Source of the DNA: Sideroxydans sp. | GTDB lineage: Bacteria > Pseudomonadota > Gammaproteobacteria > Burkholderiales > Gallionellaceae | Reading direction: 5' to 3' | Length of the DNA: 62,445 nucleotides | Assembly (NCBI GenBank): GCA_016124455.1 | Contig: WGNQ01000003.1 | Coordinates: 1-62,445 of the forward strand | In this document: in pieces, positions 17,206 through 28,629 of the stretch | Layout of the letters: each line of letters opens with the position of its first letter | Numbering within the stretch: position 1 is the stretch's first letter | Program-made: the position numbers and the translations under genes | Notes under the pieces: generated by a model | The model's database searches: none | Told to the model about the DNA's origin: nothing | Seen by the model: the letters and a program-made list of their open reading frames with translations, nothing else

Positions 17206-17615
17206 ACCGTTTGCGCGGGCAGATCACCGGCATCGAATCCAACGGCCATATCTCGCTGGTCGACGTAGCGGTGGGCGACGATACCTTCGCCGCCATCCTG
17301 CTGGAGTCCCCGAACAGCGCCCCCTACCTCGCAGTGGGTAACACGGTATCCGTGCTGTTCAAGGAAACCGAGGTATCGCTGGCCAAGGAACTTGCCGGCC
17401 TGCTCAGCCTGCGCAACCGCATCCGCGGTACGGTGCGGCAAATCCGCCACGGTGCAATCCTCAGCGAAGTGGTGCTGGATTACCGCGGCCAGCCGCTGAC
17501 CAGCATCGTCACCAGCCGTGCGGTCAAACGCCTCGAACTGAAGGAAGGCGATGAAGTCGATGCCCTGATCAAGGCCAACGAGGTTTCGCTGATGGAGGCC
17601 TCGCATGAGCTATGA
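17202..17615 (+). CDS. Di-Mop molybdate-binding protein (ModG type)
   Basis: A 137-residue protein made of two Mop domains only: about 1-67, opening MNRLRGQITGIESNGHISLV, and 70-137, opening SLRNRIRGTVRQIRHGAI. Each follows the fold of the C-terminal halves of ModE. Stand-alone di-Mop proteins (ModG) bind several molybdates in the cytoplasm and act as a molybdenum store or buffer. The start at 17202 is the ATG overlapping the modA stop. The longer frame upstream is inside modA. It overlaps modB by 11 bases. Confidence 0.85.
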   Translation: MNRLRGQITGIESNGHISLVDVAVGDDTFAAILLESPNSAPYLAVGNTVSVLFKETEVSLAKELAGLLSLRNRIRGTVRQIRHGAILSEVVLDYRGQPLTSIVTSRAVKRLELKEGDEVDALIKANEVSLMEASHEL

Positions 17616-18279
17616 CTGGCAACCCCTGCTGCTCACGTTCAGGCTGGCGGCGATCACCACGTTTTTCCTGTGCCTGATCGGCATTCCGTTCGCCTGGTGG
17701 CTGGCCTACACGCGGGTGCGCTTCAAGCCGATACTGGAGGCGCTGGTCAGCATGCCGCTGGTGCTGCCGCCCTCGGTGCTGGGCTTTTACCTGTTGCTGG
17801 CGTTCAGTCCGCAAAGCGGGTTCGGGCATTTTCTCGAGCAGACTATCGGCCTCAAGCTCGCCTTCAGTTTTGAAGGGTTGGTGCTGGGTTCGATCATTTT
17901 CAGTTTTCCGTTCCTGGTCCACCCGGTGCAATCCGGCTTCCAGAACCTGCCGGCCAGCCTGACCGAAGCCGCCTGCACCCTGGGCAAGAATCGCTGGCAG
18001 ACCTTCCTGCATGTGCTGCTGCCCAATATCAAGCCGTCACTGCTGGCCGGGATCGTGCTGTCCTTCGCGCATACCGTCGGCGAATTCGGCGTGGTGCTGA
18101 TGATAGGCGGAAACATGCCGGGCGAGACGCGCGTCGCCTCCATTGCCATCTACGACGAAGTGGAATCGCTCAATTACGACGCGGCCAATTTCTATGCGCT
18201 GGTATTGTTTGCAGTCAGCTTCCTGCTGTTGCTCGTGGTCTACTGGCTGAACAAGAAACTGTTGATGAAGGTCGCCTGA
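17605..18279 (+). CDS. modB: Molybdate ABC transporter permease ModB
   Basis: A 224-residue membrane protein with about five helices. The ABC permease EAA loop EAACTLGKNRWQTF lies near residue 115, followed by the ModB-typical AHTVGEFGVVLMIGGNMPG. Two copies form the channel in the inner membrane, driven by ModC. The start overlaps the end of the di-Mop gene. Its stop is one base before the modC start, so translation is coupled. Confidence 0.92.
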   Translation: MSYDWQPLLLTFRLAAITTFFLCLIGIPFAWWLAYTRVRFKPILEALVSMPLVLPPSVLGFYLLLAFSPQSGFGHFLEQTIGLKLAFSFEGLVLGSIIFSFPFLVHPVQSGFQNLPASLTEAACTLGKNRWQTFLHVLLPNIKPSLLAGIVLSFAHTVGEFGVVLMIGGNMPGETRVASIAIYDEVESLNYDAANFYALVLFAVSFLLLLVVYWLNKKLLMKVA

Positions 18280-18280
18280 G

Positions 18281-19150
18281 ATGATCAATCTGGATATCAG
18301 GAAAAAACTGTTCTCCGCCCAGGGCGAATTTACGCTCGACCTCCAGCTGCACGTCGATCAGGGTGAATTCGTGACCCTGTTCGGGCATTCCGGCGTGGGC
18401 AAGACCACGCTGCTGCGCTGCCTGGCCGGGCTGTCCGAGCCGGACTCGGGCAGCATCCGCGTGCAGGGCGAGACCTGGTTCGACCACAAGCGCATCGTGT
18501 TGCCACCGCAACAGCGTCGCGTCGGCTACATGTTCCAGGACTACGCGCTGTTTCCCAACATGACCGTGCGCGGCAATCTCGAATTCGCACGTCCGAAAGG
18601 TGCGGCGCATGGCCGCGTTGACGAGTTGATCGAACTCATGGCGCTGGGCGAGCTGCAGCACCGCAAACCGGCCACGCTCTCGGGCGGCCAGCAGCAGCGT
18701 GTGGCGCTGGCGCGCGCGCTGGCTTCCGAGCCGCGCCTGCTGCTGCTGGACGAGCCGTTTTCCGCGCTCGACCAGCAAACCCGGCTGCGCCTGCAGGACG
18801 AGGTTCTGCGCCTGCAACGCCACTACGGGCTGACCACCATCATGGTCAGCCACGATGTCGGCGAGGTGTACCGGTTGTCGCAGCGTGTATTGCTGCTGGA
18901 AGCGGGCAAGCTGCTGCAGCAAGGTTCGCCGGCGGAAGTGTTCGGGGCAGGGCAGGCCGGCGGCAAGTTCAGCTTCGCTGGTGAAGTGCTGACCATCGAA
19001 GCCGCCGACGTGGTGTTCGCCGTAACCCTGCTGGTCGGCAACCAGATCGTGCGGGTCATCGCCACTGCCGATGAAGCCGCCCGGCTCAAACCAGGCGATC
19101 GCGTCACGCTTTTGTCCAAAGCGTTCAATCCGGCACTGGTGGTGTGCTAA
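18281..19150 (+). CDS. modC: Molybdate ABC transporter ATPase ModC
   Basis: A 289-residue ABC ATPase. Walker A (GHSGVGKTTL), the signature LSGGQQQRVALARAL and Walker B (LLLLDEPFSALDQ) are all present. A Mop-like regulatory tail is present but short (about residues 225-289), against roughly 350 residues for the E. coli protein. In some species this domain senses molybdate and blocks transport. It is the last gene of the porin-mod operon. Confidence 0.92.
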   Translation: MINLDIRKKLFSAQGEFTLDLQLHVDQGEFVTLFGHSGVGKTTLLRCLAGLSEPDSGSIRVQGETWFDHKRIVLPPQQRRVGYMFQDYALFPNMTVRGNLEFARPKGAAHGRVDELIELMALGELQHRKPATLSGGQQQRVALARALASEPRLLLLDEPFSALDQQTRLRLQDEVLRLQRHYGLTTIMVSHDVGEVYRLSQRVLLLEAGKLLQQGSPAEVFGAGQAGGKFSFAGEVLTIEAADVVFAVTLLVGNQIVRVIATADEAARLKPGDRVTLLSKAFNPALVVC

Positions 19151-19701
19151 CTCAACTGTTGTTTCAAGATGTTGCTTAAAATGACTATTTTTCGGCCTTT
19201 TCCGCCGCTTGCACTAGCCCGATATTCCTTACTCAACAATGCCCGCTTTCAAAATATTGACCTGCGGCTATCGACCCATTTGAGTCGTTCAGTGTTGTAG
19301 ATTCATCGCCCAGAACCGGACAGTCGTGATCCATAAAAATAATGCCGCCTGGGGCAACTGCATTCAACAGAAACTGCTGATGTTGGACCGTTTCATTCAT
19401 TGGTCGGCGTAACGTTGTCTGACCGCTCTCGAAGGTGGAGCTGCCAAATCGAAAGTCATGAGAATCAACCGGAATGGCGCAGTGTATCGGGCAGCAACCT
19501 GCCCGTTTCGGCCGTTCGGGTTGTGCCGAAGAAGTCACCCAACTTCCACCGAAACGGTCATTCAGGCATCTAAAAGCCGGAACAAGCCAATCTGGCCAAA
19601 TCTTTATAACTTTTTTACGTGAACATATTACATCTTTACACCGTTTTGATTTTCCATTTCTTACCATGCCTCTCGTGTATTAACACTAAGGAGCAAATCA
19701 A
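19151..19701. other. Intergenic region between modC and the kdp operon
   Basis: No convincing gene. A 144-codon frame on the minus strand (19233-19667) has no ribosome site, an odd composition and covers the kdp promoter, so it was not annotated. It reads like a decayed repeat found between genes in many environmental bacteria. The last 100 bases are AT-rich and should hold the kdp promoter. Confidence 0.5.
19603..19618 (+). promoter_or_regulatory. Possible KdpE-binding box
   Basis: TTTATAACTTTTTTAC closely resembles the T-rich E. coli KdpE site TTTATA-CTTTTTTTACA. It lies about 85 bases before the first small gene of the operon. kdpE is encoded at the operon's end. Confidence 0.5.
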
Positions 19702-19794
19702 ATGGACTGGTTTTATTTATTGTTGATCCTGGCCTTCTTCGGCTTGAGCGTGCTGTTGATACGCGGCATCGAAAAACTGGGGAGGCCGTCATGA
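19702..19794 (+). CDS. 30-residue membrane peptide preceding kdpF
   Basis: The frame encodes one membrane helix, MDWFYLLLILAFFGLSVLL, followed by a charged tail (RGIEKLGRPS). A clear ribosome site (AAGGAG) lies 8 bases before the ATG, and the stop overlaps the kdpF start (ATGA). Small one-helix frames of this style precede kdpF in other proteobacteria as far as I recall, but I know no assigned function. It could be a second small regulatory subunit of the Kdp pump. Confidence 0.65.
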   Translation: MDWFYLLLILAFFGLSVLLIRGIEKLGRPS

Positions 19795-19880
19795 CCTTTT
19801 ACATTCTGGGCGGCATGGTAGCCCTTGGCTTGATGGTTTACCTCTTCATCGCATTACTGAATCCGGAGTTATTCTCATGA
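19791..19880 (+). CDS. kdpF: KdpF, small subunit of the potassium pump
   Basis: A 29-residue single-helix protein, with GLMVYLFIALLNPELFS as the family pattern (one helix, then an (N/R)PE-F end). KdpF stabilises the KdpABC complex in the inner membrane. It overlaps the genes on both sides by four bases each (ATGA), giving coupled translation with kdpA. Confidence 0.85.
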   Translation: MTFYILGGMVALGLMVYLFIALLNPELFS

Positions 19881-21685
19881 GTGCCAATGGATTGCTGCAA
19901 ATAGCGATGTTCCTTGGTGTACTTCTTGTCCTGGCGAAGCCGCTCGGCTGGTACATGGCACGAGTTTACGAGGGAAAACTGCCCGCGTTCGTAGGCTGGA
20001 TGGCTCCGGCCGAAAATCTTTTTTACCGACTGTGCGGCGTTGACAGGAAACAGGAGATGCGTTGGACACAATACGCGATGGCTACGCTGTGGTTCAGCCT
20101 GCTGGGCGTGTTGGCGGTGTATGCCCTGCAGCGCCTGCAGGGCTTGTTGCCGTTGAATCCGCAAGGCTTAGGTGCAGTCACTCCCGATTCGTCGTTCAAT
20201 ACAGCATTGAGCTTTGTCACCAACACCAACTGGCAGGGCTATGGCGGTGAATCCACCATGAGTTATCTGACCCAGATGCTGGGTCTGGCGGTGCAGAACT
20301 TTCTGTCTGCCGCTACCGGTATGGCGGTGCTGGCCGCGCTGATCCGCGGATTTTCCCGCCATACGGTGGACACCATAGGCAACTTCTGGGTGGACATGAC
20401 GCGCAGCACTTTGTACATCCTGCTACCGCTCTCCATGGTGCTGGCGCTGGCGCTGGTCAGCCAGGGCGTGGTGCAGAATTTCTCGGCCTACCAGAACGTG
20501 CCGCTGGTGGAAAGTGTGAGCTACGATCAGCCGAAGCTGGATGCTTCCGGCAATCCGATCAAGGATGCGGCAGGCAATTCCGTGACCGAAAAAGTGGTAG
20601 TGAATGAGCAGACCATCGCCGTGGGGCCGGGCGCTTCACAAATTGCCATCAAGCAACTCGGCACCAATGGTGGCGGCTTCTTTAACGTCAACTCGGCGCA
20701 TCCGTTCGAGAATCCCACGCCTTTCGCCAATTTCCTTGAGTTGCTGGCGATTCTGTTGATCCCCGCTGCGCTGTGCTACACATTCGGCAGCATGGTGGGG
20801 GACACGCGTCAGGGTTGGGCCATCCTGGTCGCCATGATGCTGATGTTCGTCGGTTTCCTCGCGGTGGGGGAATATGCGGAGCAGCAAGGCAATCCTGCTT
20901 TCACGGCCATGGGGGTGGATCAGGCCTCTTCTGCAACGCAATCGGGCGGCAACATGGAAGGCAAGGAGACGCGCTTCGGCATTGTCAATTCCGTGCTGTG
21001 GGCCACGGCCACCACTGCCGCTTCCAATGGTTCGGTGAACTCCATGCACGATTCATACACGCCGCTGGGTGGGCTGGTGCCACTGGTGCAGATACAGCTC
21101 GGCGAAGTGATCTTCGGCGGCGTTGGTTGCGGTTTGTACGGCATGCTGGTGTTTGCCGTGATTGCGGTGTTCCTGGCCGGATTGATGATAGGCCGCACAC
21201 CGGAATATCTGGGCAAGAAGATCGAAGCATTCGACATCAAGATGGCCTCATTGGTGATCCTGATCCCGCCCATGCTCATCCTCGGCGGGACTGCAGTAGC
21301 CGTCATGCTGGACGTCGGCAAGAGCAGCATCTTCAATCCCGGTGCGCATGGCTTCAGCGAGATCCTCTATGCCTTCTCCTCGGCGGCCGGCAACAACGGC
21401 AGCGCGTTTGCGGGATTCGGCGCAAACACGCCGTTTTATAACAGCGCACTGGGTCTGGCGATGTTCTTCGGTCGCTTCTGGCTGATGATTCCGGTGCTGG
21501 CTCTGGCCGGTTCGCTGGCGGCCAAGAAACGCATCCCTGCCAGCGTAGGCAGCATGGCTACGCATACACCGCTATTCGTCGGGCTGCTTATCGGCACGGT
21601 GCTGCTGGTGGGGGCATTGAACTTTGTCCCCGCGCTCGCGCTCGGGCCGGTGATCGAACAACTGAATATGATCGGCCTTCATTAG
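19877..21685 (+). CDS. kdpA: Potassium-translocating subunit KdpA
   Basis: A 602-residue membrane protein with about ten helices. The four selectivity-filter loops of this K+-channel-like subunit can be seen: TNTNWQGYGGE, LGTNGGGFFNVNSAHPFEN, ATTAASNGSVNSMHDS and AAGNNGSAFAGFG. KdpA binds K+ and passes it to KdpB for ATP-driven uptake at low external potassium. The length is normal. It overlaps kdpF by 4 bases and is followed 9 bases later by kdpB. Confidence 0.95.
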   Translation: MSANGLLQIAMFLGVLLVLAKPLGWYMARVYEGKLPAFVGWMAPAENLFYRLCGVDRKQEMRWTQYAMATLWFSLLGVLAVYALQRLQGLLPLNPQGLGAVTPDSSFNTALSFVTNTNWQGYGGESTMSYLTQMLGLAVQNFLSAATGMAVLAALIRGFSRHTVDTIGNFWVDMTRSTLYILLPLSMVLALALVSQGVVQNFSAYQNVPLVESVSYDQPKLDASGNPIKDAAGNSVTEKVVVNEQTIAVGPGASQIAIKQLGTNGGGFFNVNSAHPFENPTPFANFLELLAILLIPAALCYTFGSMVGDTRQGWAILVAMMLMFVGFLAVGEYAEQQGNPAFTAMGVDQASSATQSGGNMEGKETRFGIVNSVLWATATTAASNGSVNSMHDSYTPLGGLVPLVQIQLGEVIFGGVGCGLYGMLVFAVIAVFLAGLMIGRTPEYLGKKIEAFDIKMASLVILIPPMLILGGTAVAVMLDVGKSSIFNPGAHGFSEILYAFSSAAGNNGSAFAGFGANTPFYNSALGLAMFFGRFWLMIPVLALAGSLAAKKRIPASVGSMATHTPLFVGLLIGTVLLVGALNFVPALALGPVIEQLNMIGLH

Positions 21686-21694
21686 GAGATTCAC

Positions 21695-23767
<2,073 letters not shown>

Positions 23768-23780
23768 GAAAGGAAACATT

Positions 23781-24362
23781 ATGTTGAAAGTACTACGTCC
23801 AGCTATCGTCAGCTTTCTGTTGCTGAGCCTGCTTACCGGCATCGCCTACCCTTTGCTGGTGACAGGAATTTCGCAGGTGACCATGCCCGGCAAGGCTAAC
23901 GGCAGCCTGATCATGAAAGACGGCAAGCCAGTTGGCTCCAGCCTCATCGGCCAATCGTTCTCCGATCCCAAGTATTTCTGGGGCCGTCCTTCGGCGACCG
24001 GGCCGATGCCCTATAACGCTGCTTCCTCGGGCGGCTCCAACCTGGGACCAACCAACCCGGCGCTGATGGATGCGGTGAAAGCCAGAGTGCAAGCCTTGCG
24101 CGATGCCGACCCCGGCAATACACAACCCATCCCGGTTGATCTGGTGACCGCGTCTGCCAGCGGACTCGATCCGCACATCAGCCCGGCGGCGGCAGAATAC
24201 CAGGTGGCGCGTGTGGCACGAGTGCGCAACATCGCGCCGGATGCGGTGAGGAAACTGGTGGCGGAACACACTGAAGGCCGACAGTTCGGCATTCTGGGTG
24301 AACCACGGGTGAACGTGTTAGCACTCAATCTGGCGCTCAATGCTGAAACGGGTACGCACTAG
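23781..24362 (+). CDS. kdpC: KdpC subunit of the potassium pump
   Basis: A 193-residue protein anchored by one N-terminal helix (about 9-29). The family segments [20 protein letters not shown] and [19 protein letters not shown] are clear. KdpC helps to bind ATP or to hold KdpA and KdpB together on the outer face. GAAAGGAAA gives the ribosome site. It ends 71 bases before kdpD. Confidence 0.94.
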   Translation: MLKVLRPAIVSFLLLSLLTGIAYPLLVTGISQVTMPGKANGSLIMKDGKPVGSSLIGQSFSDPKYFWGRPSATGPMPYNAASSGGSNLGPTNPALMDAVKARVQALRDADPGNTQPIPVDLVTASASGLDPHISPAAAEYQVARVARVRNIAPDAVRKLVAEHTEGRQFGILGEPRVNVLALNLALNAETGTH

Positions 24363-24433
24363 GAATATACTTTGCACAACGCAACCTATGACTACATGAC
24401 GTATATCTTGGCCAAGCAATTATTAAAGACATA

Positions 24434-27178
24434 ATGACCGATCAACGCCCAGACCCGGACGCATTATTGGAAAAAGTGCAGCGCGCCGAAACCGTGCGTC
24501 GCCGTGGCCGCCTGAAGATTTTTTTCGGTGCGAATGCGGGTGTGGGCAAGACCTTCGGCATGCTGCTGGCGGCGCGCGAGCGGCGCGCCGAAGGACTGGA
24601 TGTGGTGGCCGGCTATGTGGAGACGCACAAGCGTGCCGATACCGAGCAGCTGCTGGAAGGGCTGGAGTTGCTGCCGCCGCGACTGGTCGATTACCGCGGT
24701 GCGCAATTGCGCGAATTCGATCTGGATGCCGCACTCAAGCGTCATCCGGCACTAATCCTGGTGGACGAACTGGCTCACACCAACGCCCCGGGTTCGCGCC
24801 ATGCCAAGCGCTGGCAGGATGTGGAGGAGTTGCTCGATGCGGGTATCGATGTCTTTACCGCAATCAATGTCCAGCACATCGAAAGTCTCAACGACGTGGT
24901 GTCGCAGATTACCGGCATTCCGGTGTGGGAGACTGTACCCGACGCGGTGATCGAGAGCGCGAACGAGATTGAGCTGATCGACCTGCCGCCGGACGAACTG
25001 TTGCAGCGTCTGACTGAAGGCAAAGTCTATCTGCCCCAACAGGCTGAGCGCGCGGCACAGAACTTTTTCCGCAAGGGCAACCTGATCGCGCTGCGCGAAC
25101 TGGCGTTGCGCCGCACAGCAGACCGCGTCGATGCGCAGATGCGCGACTATCGCGACGACCATGCGATCAAGAACGTGTGGCAAGTGAAAGAGCGGATGCT
25201 GGTCTGTATCGGACCGGGCGGCAATGCCGAGAATCTGGTGCGCGCCGCATCCCGCTTGTCGCAATCGCTGAAGGCGGAATGGATCGTGGTGTATATCGAG
25301 ACGGCGAAACTCCAGCAACTTTCCAGGGAGCAGCGGGATGGCATACTGCGCACGCTGAAGTTGGCGGAGGAACTGGGTGCGGAAACCGTCACGCTGAACG
25401 GACACAAGCTGTCCGATGAAGTTATTGCATATGCGCGCACCCGCAACGCTACCCGAATCGTTCTGGGTAAGCCGTCGTTCACGGGATGGCGTCGCTGGTT
25501 GCATGGTTCCCTGGTGGATACCATAGTACGTCAGGCCAGCGACATCGATATTCACGTGGTAGGCAAGGAAGCCGATTTCCTGTCGCAGTCAAGAACGAAT
25601 CCCTATTTTTCGCGCAGCCGCTTGTATCTTGGTCTTGCAGCCGAGGAACAAAAGTCCTTTTTCAAGTGGCGCGCGGGTTATATATGGTCAGTTGTCGCGG
25701 CCGCGATCTGTACCAGTATAGCCTGGTTGATGTTTGAGAATTTCGATCTGGCCAACCTGATCATGGTCTATCTGTTGGGCGTGGTAGTGGTCGCCGCGCG
25801 TTACGGACGCGGTCCCTCGGTATTCAGTTCGTTTCTGGGTGTGGTATTTTTTGATTTCTTTTTTGTTCCGCCCCGATTCAGTTTCGCTGTTGCGGATAGC
25901 CAATATCTGATTACTTTCGCCGTCATGCTGCTGGTCGCACTGGTAATCAGCAGCATGACCGTCAGTATCAAGCATCAGGCGAAGATTGCGAGTCACCGGG
26001 AACGCAGAATCGCTTCTTTGTATGCGATGAGTCGAGAACTTTCCGTGACGCGCGGTGAAGAAAATATCATGCGCGTTGCAATCAAGCATGTGACGGATGT
26101 TTTCGAATCACAGGCTGTCGTATTGCTACCCAATGAAACGGGACGCATCGTTTATCCCAGGGGCGATGGGGTTGCGCAGTCCTGCCATGGCAGCGACCTC
26201 AGCGTGGCTCAGTGGGTGTATGACCACGGCCAGATGGCAGGACTTGGCACCGACACACTGCCGGGCGGAGATATGGTTTACCTGCCGCTAAAAGCATCCT
26301 CGGGAATGATAGGTGTGCTGGCCTTGCTGCCATTGAATCCGGCGCGTATTGCGTTACCCGAACAGCAACGCCTGCTGGAGACGTTTGTCAGCCAGATTGC
26401 GCTGGCGCTGGAGGGTGTCAAGCAGGCAGTGGAAACACAACATGCCCAACTGAAAATAGAATCGGAACAGTTGCGCAACACTTTGCTGTCCGCCATTTCG
26501 CATGATCTTCGTACTCCGCTGGCTGCGATTGTGGGTGCATCCAGCAGCCTGTTATGGGACAACAACAGGCTGGACAATCAGGCACGCCTCGAACTCAGTC
26601 AATCCATTTATGACGAGGCTGTACGCATGACCGGCTTGGCAAACAATTTGCTGGACATGGCGAGGCTGGAGGCTGGTGCCGTCGTGTTGAACCGGCAATG
26701 GCAACCGCTGGAGGAAGTGGTCGGCGGCGCTTTGGCCGGAATGAGCGCACGCATGAAGAACCATCCGGTAACCGTCATTCTACCGCGCGATTTGCCATTG
26801 GTCAAAATAGACAGCCAATTGATCGAGCGGGTGTTTGTGAATTTGCTGGAGAATATCGTGAAGTACACGCCGCCGGGAACAGCTGTCGAAATATCAGCCG
26901 CAACCGACCTGAACGAAATGGTAGTGACCGTCTCTGATCATGGCCATGGAATACCGGCGGGCGAAGAGCAGCGCATCTTCGAAAAATTTCATCGTATCGC
27001 CAACGAAGGCAGCCAGGGCGGCGCTGGTCTGGGTTTGACGATATGCCGTGCCATCGTTGAGGCGCATGATGGCCGGATGTGGGCGGATAATTTGCCAACC
27101 GGTGGAGCCGCATTCCACTTTACTTTGCCGCTGACCGAACCGCCATTGATAGAACATGAAGAAGCTGCTCACTCATGA
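24434..27178 (+). CDS. kdpD: Sensor histidine kinase KdpD
   Basis: A 914-residue KdpD. In order: the KdpD N-terminal domain with Walker-type GANAGVGKTFG and DELAHTNAPG (to about 235); a Usp-like domain (about 255-380); four close membrane helices (about 410-510); a GAF-like segment; HisKA with AISHDLRTPLAA; and the ATPase end HGHGIPAGEEQRIFEKFH. It senses potassium limitation or ionic strength and phosphorylates KdpE. There is no obvious ribosome site directly at the ATG. The stop overlaps the kdpE start. Confidence 0.94.
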   Translation: MTDQRPDPDALLEKVQRAETVRRRGRLKIFFGANAGVGKTFGMLLAARERRAEGLDVVAGYVETHKRADTEQLLEGLELLPPRLVDYRGAQLREFDLDAALKRHPALILVDELAHTNAPGSRHAKRWQDVEELLDAGIDVFTAINVQHIESLNDVVSQITGIPVWETVPDAVIESANEIELIDLPPDELLQRLTEGKVYLPQQAERAAQNFFRKGNLIALRELALRRTADRVDAQMRDYRDDHAIKNVWQVKERMLVCIGPGGNAENLVRAASRLSQSLKAEWIVVYIETAKLQQLSREQRDGILRTLKLAEELGAETVTLNGHKLSDEVIAYARTRNATRIVLGKPSFTGWRRWLHGSLVDTIVRQASDIDIHVVGKEADFLSQSRTNPYFSRSRLYLGLAAEEQKSFFKWRAGYIWSVVAAAICTSIAWLMFENFDLANLIMVYLLGVVVVAARYGRGPSVFSSFLGVVFFDFFFVPPRFSFAVADSQYLITFAVMLLVALVISSMTVSIKHQAKIASHRERRIASLYAMSRELSVTRGEENIMRVAIKHVTDVFESQAVVLLPNETGRIVYPRGDGVAQSCHGSDLSVAQWVYDHGQMAGLGTDTLPGGDMVYLPLKASSGMIGVLALLPLNPARIALPEQQRLLETFVSQIALALEGVKQAVETQHAQLKIESEQLRNTLLSAISHDLRTPLAAIVGASSSLLWDNNRLDNQARLELSQSIYDEAVRMTGLANNLLDMARLEAGAVVLNRQWQPLEEVVGGALAGMSARMKNHPVTVILPRDLPLVKIDSQLIERVFVNLLENIVKYTPPGTAVEISAATDLNEMVVTVSDHGHGIPAGEEQRIFEKFHRIANEGSQGGAGLGLTICRAIVEAHDGRMWADNLPTGGAAFHFTLPLTEPPLIEHEEAAHS

Positions 27179-27870
27179 ATAATGCCGCCGTCATCATCGT
27201 TATTGAAGATGAAGCGCAGATACGCCGCTTTCTGCGGACCACTCTATCCTCACAGGGATATCAGGTAATCGAAGCAGAAACTGGCAAGCAGGGATTAACT
27301 GAAGCTGCGACACGCAAACCGGATTTGATCATTCTTGATCTTGGATTACCGGATATGGATGGAGTGGAAGTGGTCAAAAGCGTTCGTGCATGGTCTTCCG
27401 TACCGATCATCATCCTGTCTGCCCGCTCACAGGAAAACGACAAGATTTCCGCGCTGGATGCGGGTGCGGATGATTATCTGGTGAAGCCTTTTGGGGCGGG
27501 CGAATTGCTCGCCAGGATACGCGTGGCGCTGCGGCATGCATCTTCTGCAACGAATGGCAATAACGACGGTGTTTTCTCCATAGACCAGCTGAAGGTGGAC
27601 ATGGCGCATCGCAAAGTTACTGTCAGTGGAACAGAGGTTCACCTCACTCCGATTGAATACCGTTTGCTGACTGTGTTGATAAAGCACGCAGGAAGGGTGC
27701 TGACGCACCAGATGTTGCTTAAGGAAGCTTGGGGTCCCAATTACGTCGAGCGCGCTCACTATCTACGCATCTATATGGGTAATCTGCGCCACAAGCTGGA
27801 GAAGGACCCGGCACGCCCGCGTTTTCTTCTGACAGAAGTTGGGGTTGGTTACAGACTCGCTGTTGATTGA
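27175..27870 (+). CDS. kdpE: Response regulator KdpE
   Basis: A 231-residue OmpR-type regulator. The receiver domain has the acidic pocket VIEDEAQIRRFL, the phosphorylated Asp in LIILDLGLPDMDG and the Lys in DDYLVKPFGAGEL. The C-terminal winged helix shows LTPIEYRLLTVLIKHAGRV and the Kdp-typical ending LRIYMGNLRHKLEKDP. It turns on the kdp genes; a candidate site lies at 19603-19618. It is the last gene of the operon. Confidence 0.95.
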   Translation: MNNAAVIIVIEDEAQIRRFLRTTLSSQGYQVIEAETGKQGLTEAATRKPDLIILDLGLPDMDGVEVVKSVRAWSSVPIIILSARSQENDKISALDAGADDYLVKPFGAGELLARIRVALRHASSATNGNNDGVFSIDQLKVDMAHRKVTVSGTEVHLTPIEYRLLTVLIKHAGRVLTHQMLLKEAWGPNYVERAHYLRIYMGNLRHKLEKDPARPRFLLTEVGVGYRLAVD

Positions 27871-28362
27871 AGCTACTAATCATTATTCCCGAAATAACTA
27901 AATTATTCTGTACCTTGTAATCGCCAATAATTTGGTTTATTAGAAAGCAGTAAATAATCTAATTTAATTATCTGAATCGTTCACTTGCAAGAAAATCGCA
28001 CAACCTGACCGTCCGCTTCTGGAACGTTGTTGCCTGATGGCAATTTCTCTCAATTATTTTTTGTGACGGCCGTTTCGGGGCAGATCGTATGGCTGCTGAT
28101 GAGTAAAGAGCAGAATTCCACAACTATTATTTCGATTCCCGAAAGCAGACAGTCGCCAAGGACAGCTTCTGGCACGAAGCCGCTGTTTACTTAAATGACG
28201 CAAAACTGCCATTGGATAACTCAAAGCGAAGAAGTTAAACGGCTGCAATGGCCGAAGAGCAGCCATTCATTCAGAACACTCCACGATAAATTGCAAGTAT
28301 CCTAAGACTTGCTGATACTTGGCCGATAGCACGCTCAACGGCTTAACAAACGGGAGTCAGTC
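27871..28362. other. Intergenic region after kdpE
   Basis: No gene is supported. AT-rich first half; the second half (about 28010-28270) contains GC-richer stretches with the flavour of the decayed repeat also seen at 19440-19600. A 70-codon minus frame (28054-28266) has no ribosome site or family resemblance and was left out. Confidence 0.4.
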
Positions 28363-28629
28363 ATGCGCTATGTCCCAGGCATTTCAGCGCTGCCTGTCAC
28401 GGAAATCGGCGGGCGCAAGGTAAAGGCGGTGAGCCGGGTCAGTGCGCCCACGCCGCCACAGGCACACGAGCAGCCGGTGGAGGCCGTGCCGCCCAGGACG
28501 GTGCCTGCCTCCGAAGAGCGGCGCGTTGCGCAGCGCCGCATCACCAACCAGCCCGTGCTGATGGATCGGCGTTCGGGTCTCGAGCGCCGTCGCTACAACC
28601 TGTTCCGCCACATTGACGAGGAAGCCTGA
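28363..28629 (+). CDS. Unrecognised 88-residue basic protein
   Basis: I do not recognise it. It has 88 residues: a short N-terminal part (RYVPGISALPVTEIGGRKV), a proline-rich linker, and an arginine-rich C-terminal part with EERRVAQRRITNQPVLMDRR and GLERRRYNLFRH. The repeated R-R spacing suggests nucleic-acid or acidic-protein binding, or a helical tail. GGGAG sits before the ATG, so translation looks real. It converges tail to tail with the ankyrin gene of the nif cluster (the stop codons abut). It could be a bystander between kdp and nif. Confidence 0.6.
   Translation: MRYVPGISALPVTEIGGRKVKAVSRVSAPTPPQAHEQPVEAVPPRTVPASEERRVAQRRITNQPVLMDRRSGLERRRYNLFRHIDEEA

Noticed and set aside
19233..19667. 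144-codon minus-strand frame between modC and kdp
   Set aside because: No ribosome site, no recognisable domain, unusual composition, and it would cover the kdp promoter region.
28054..28266. 70-codon minus-strand frame after kdpE
   Set aside because: No ribosome site, no domain; lies in repeat-like spacer.
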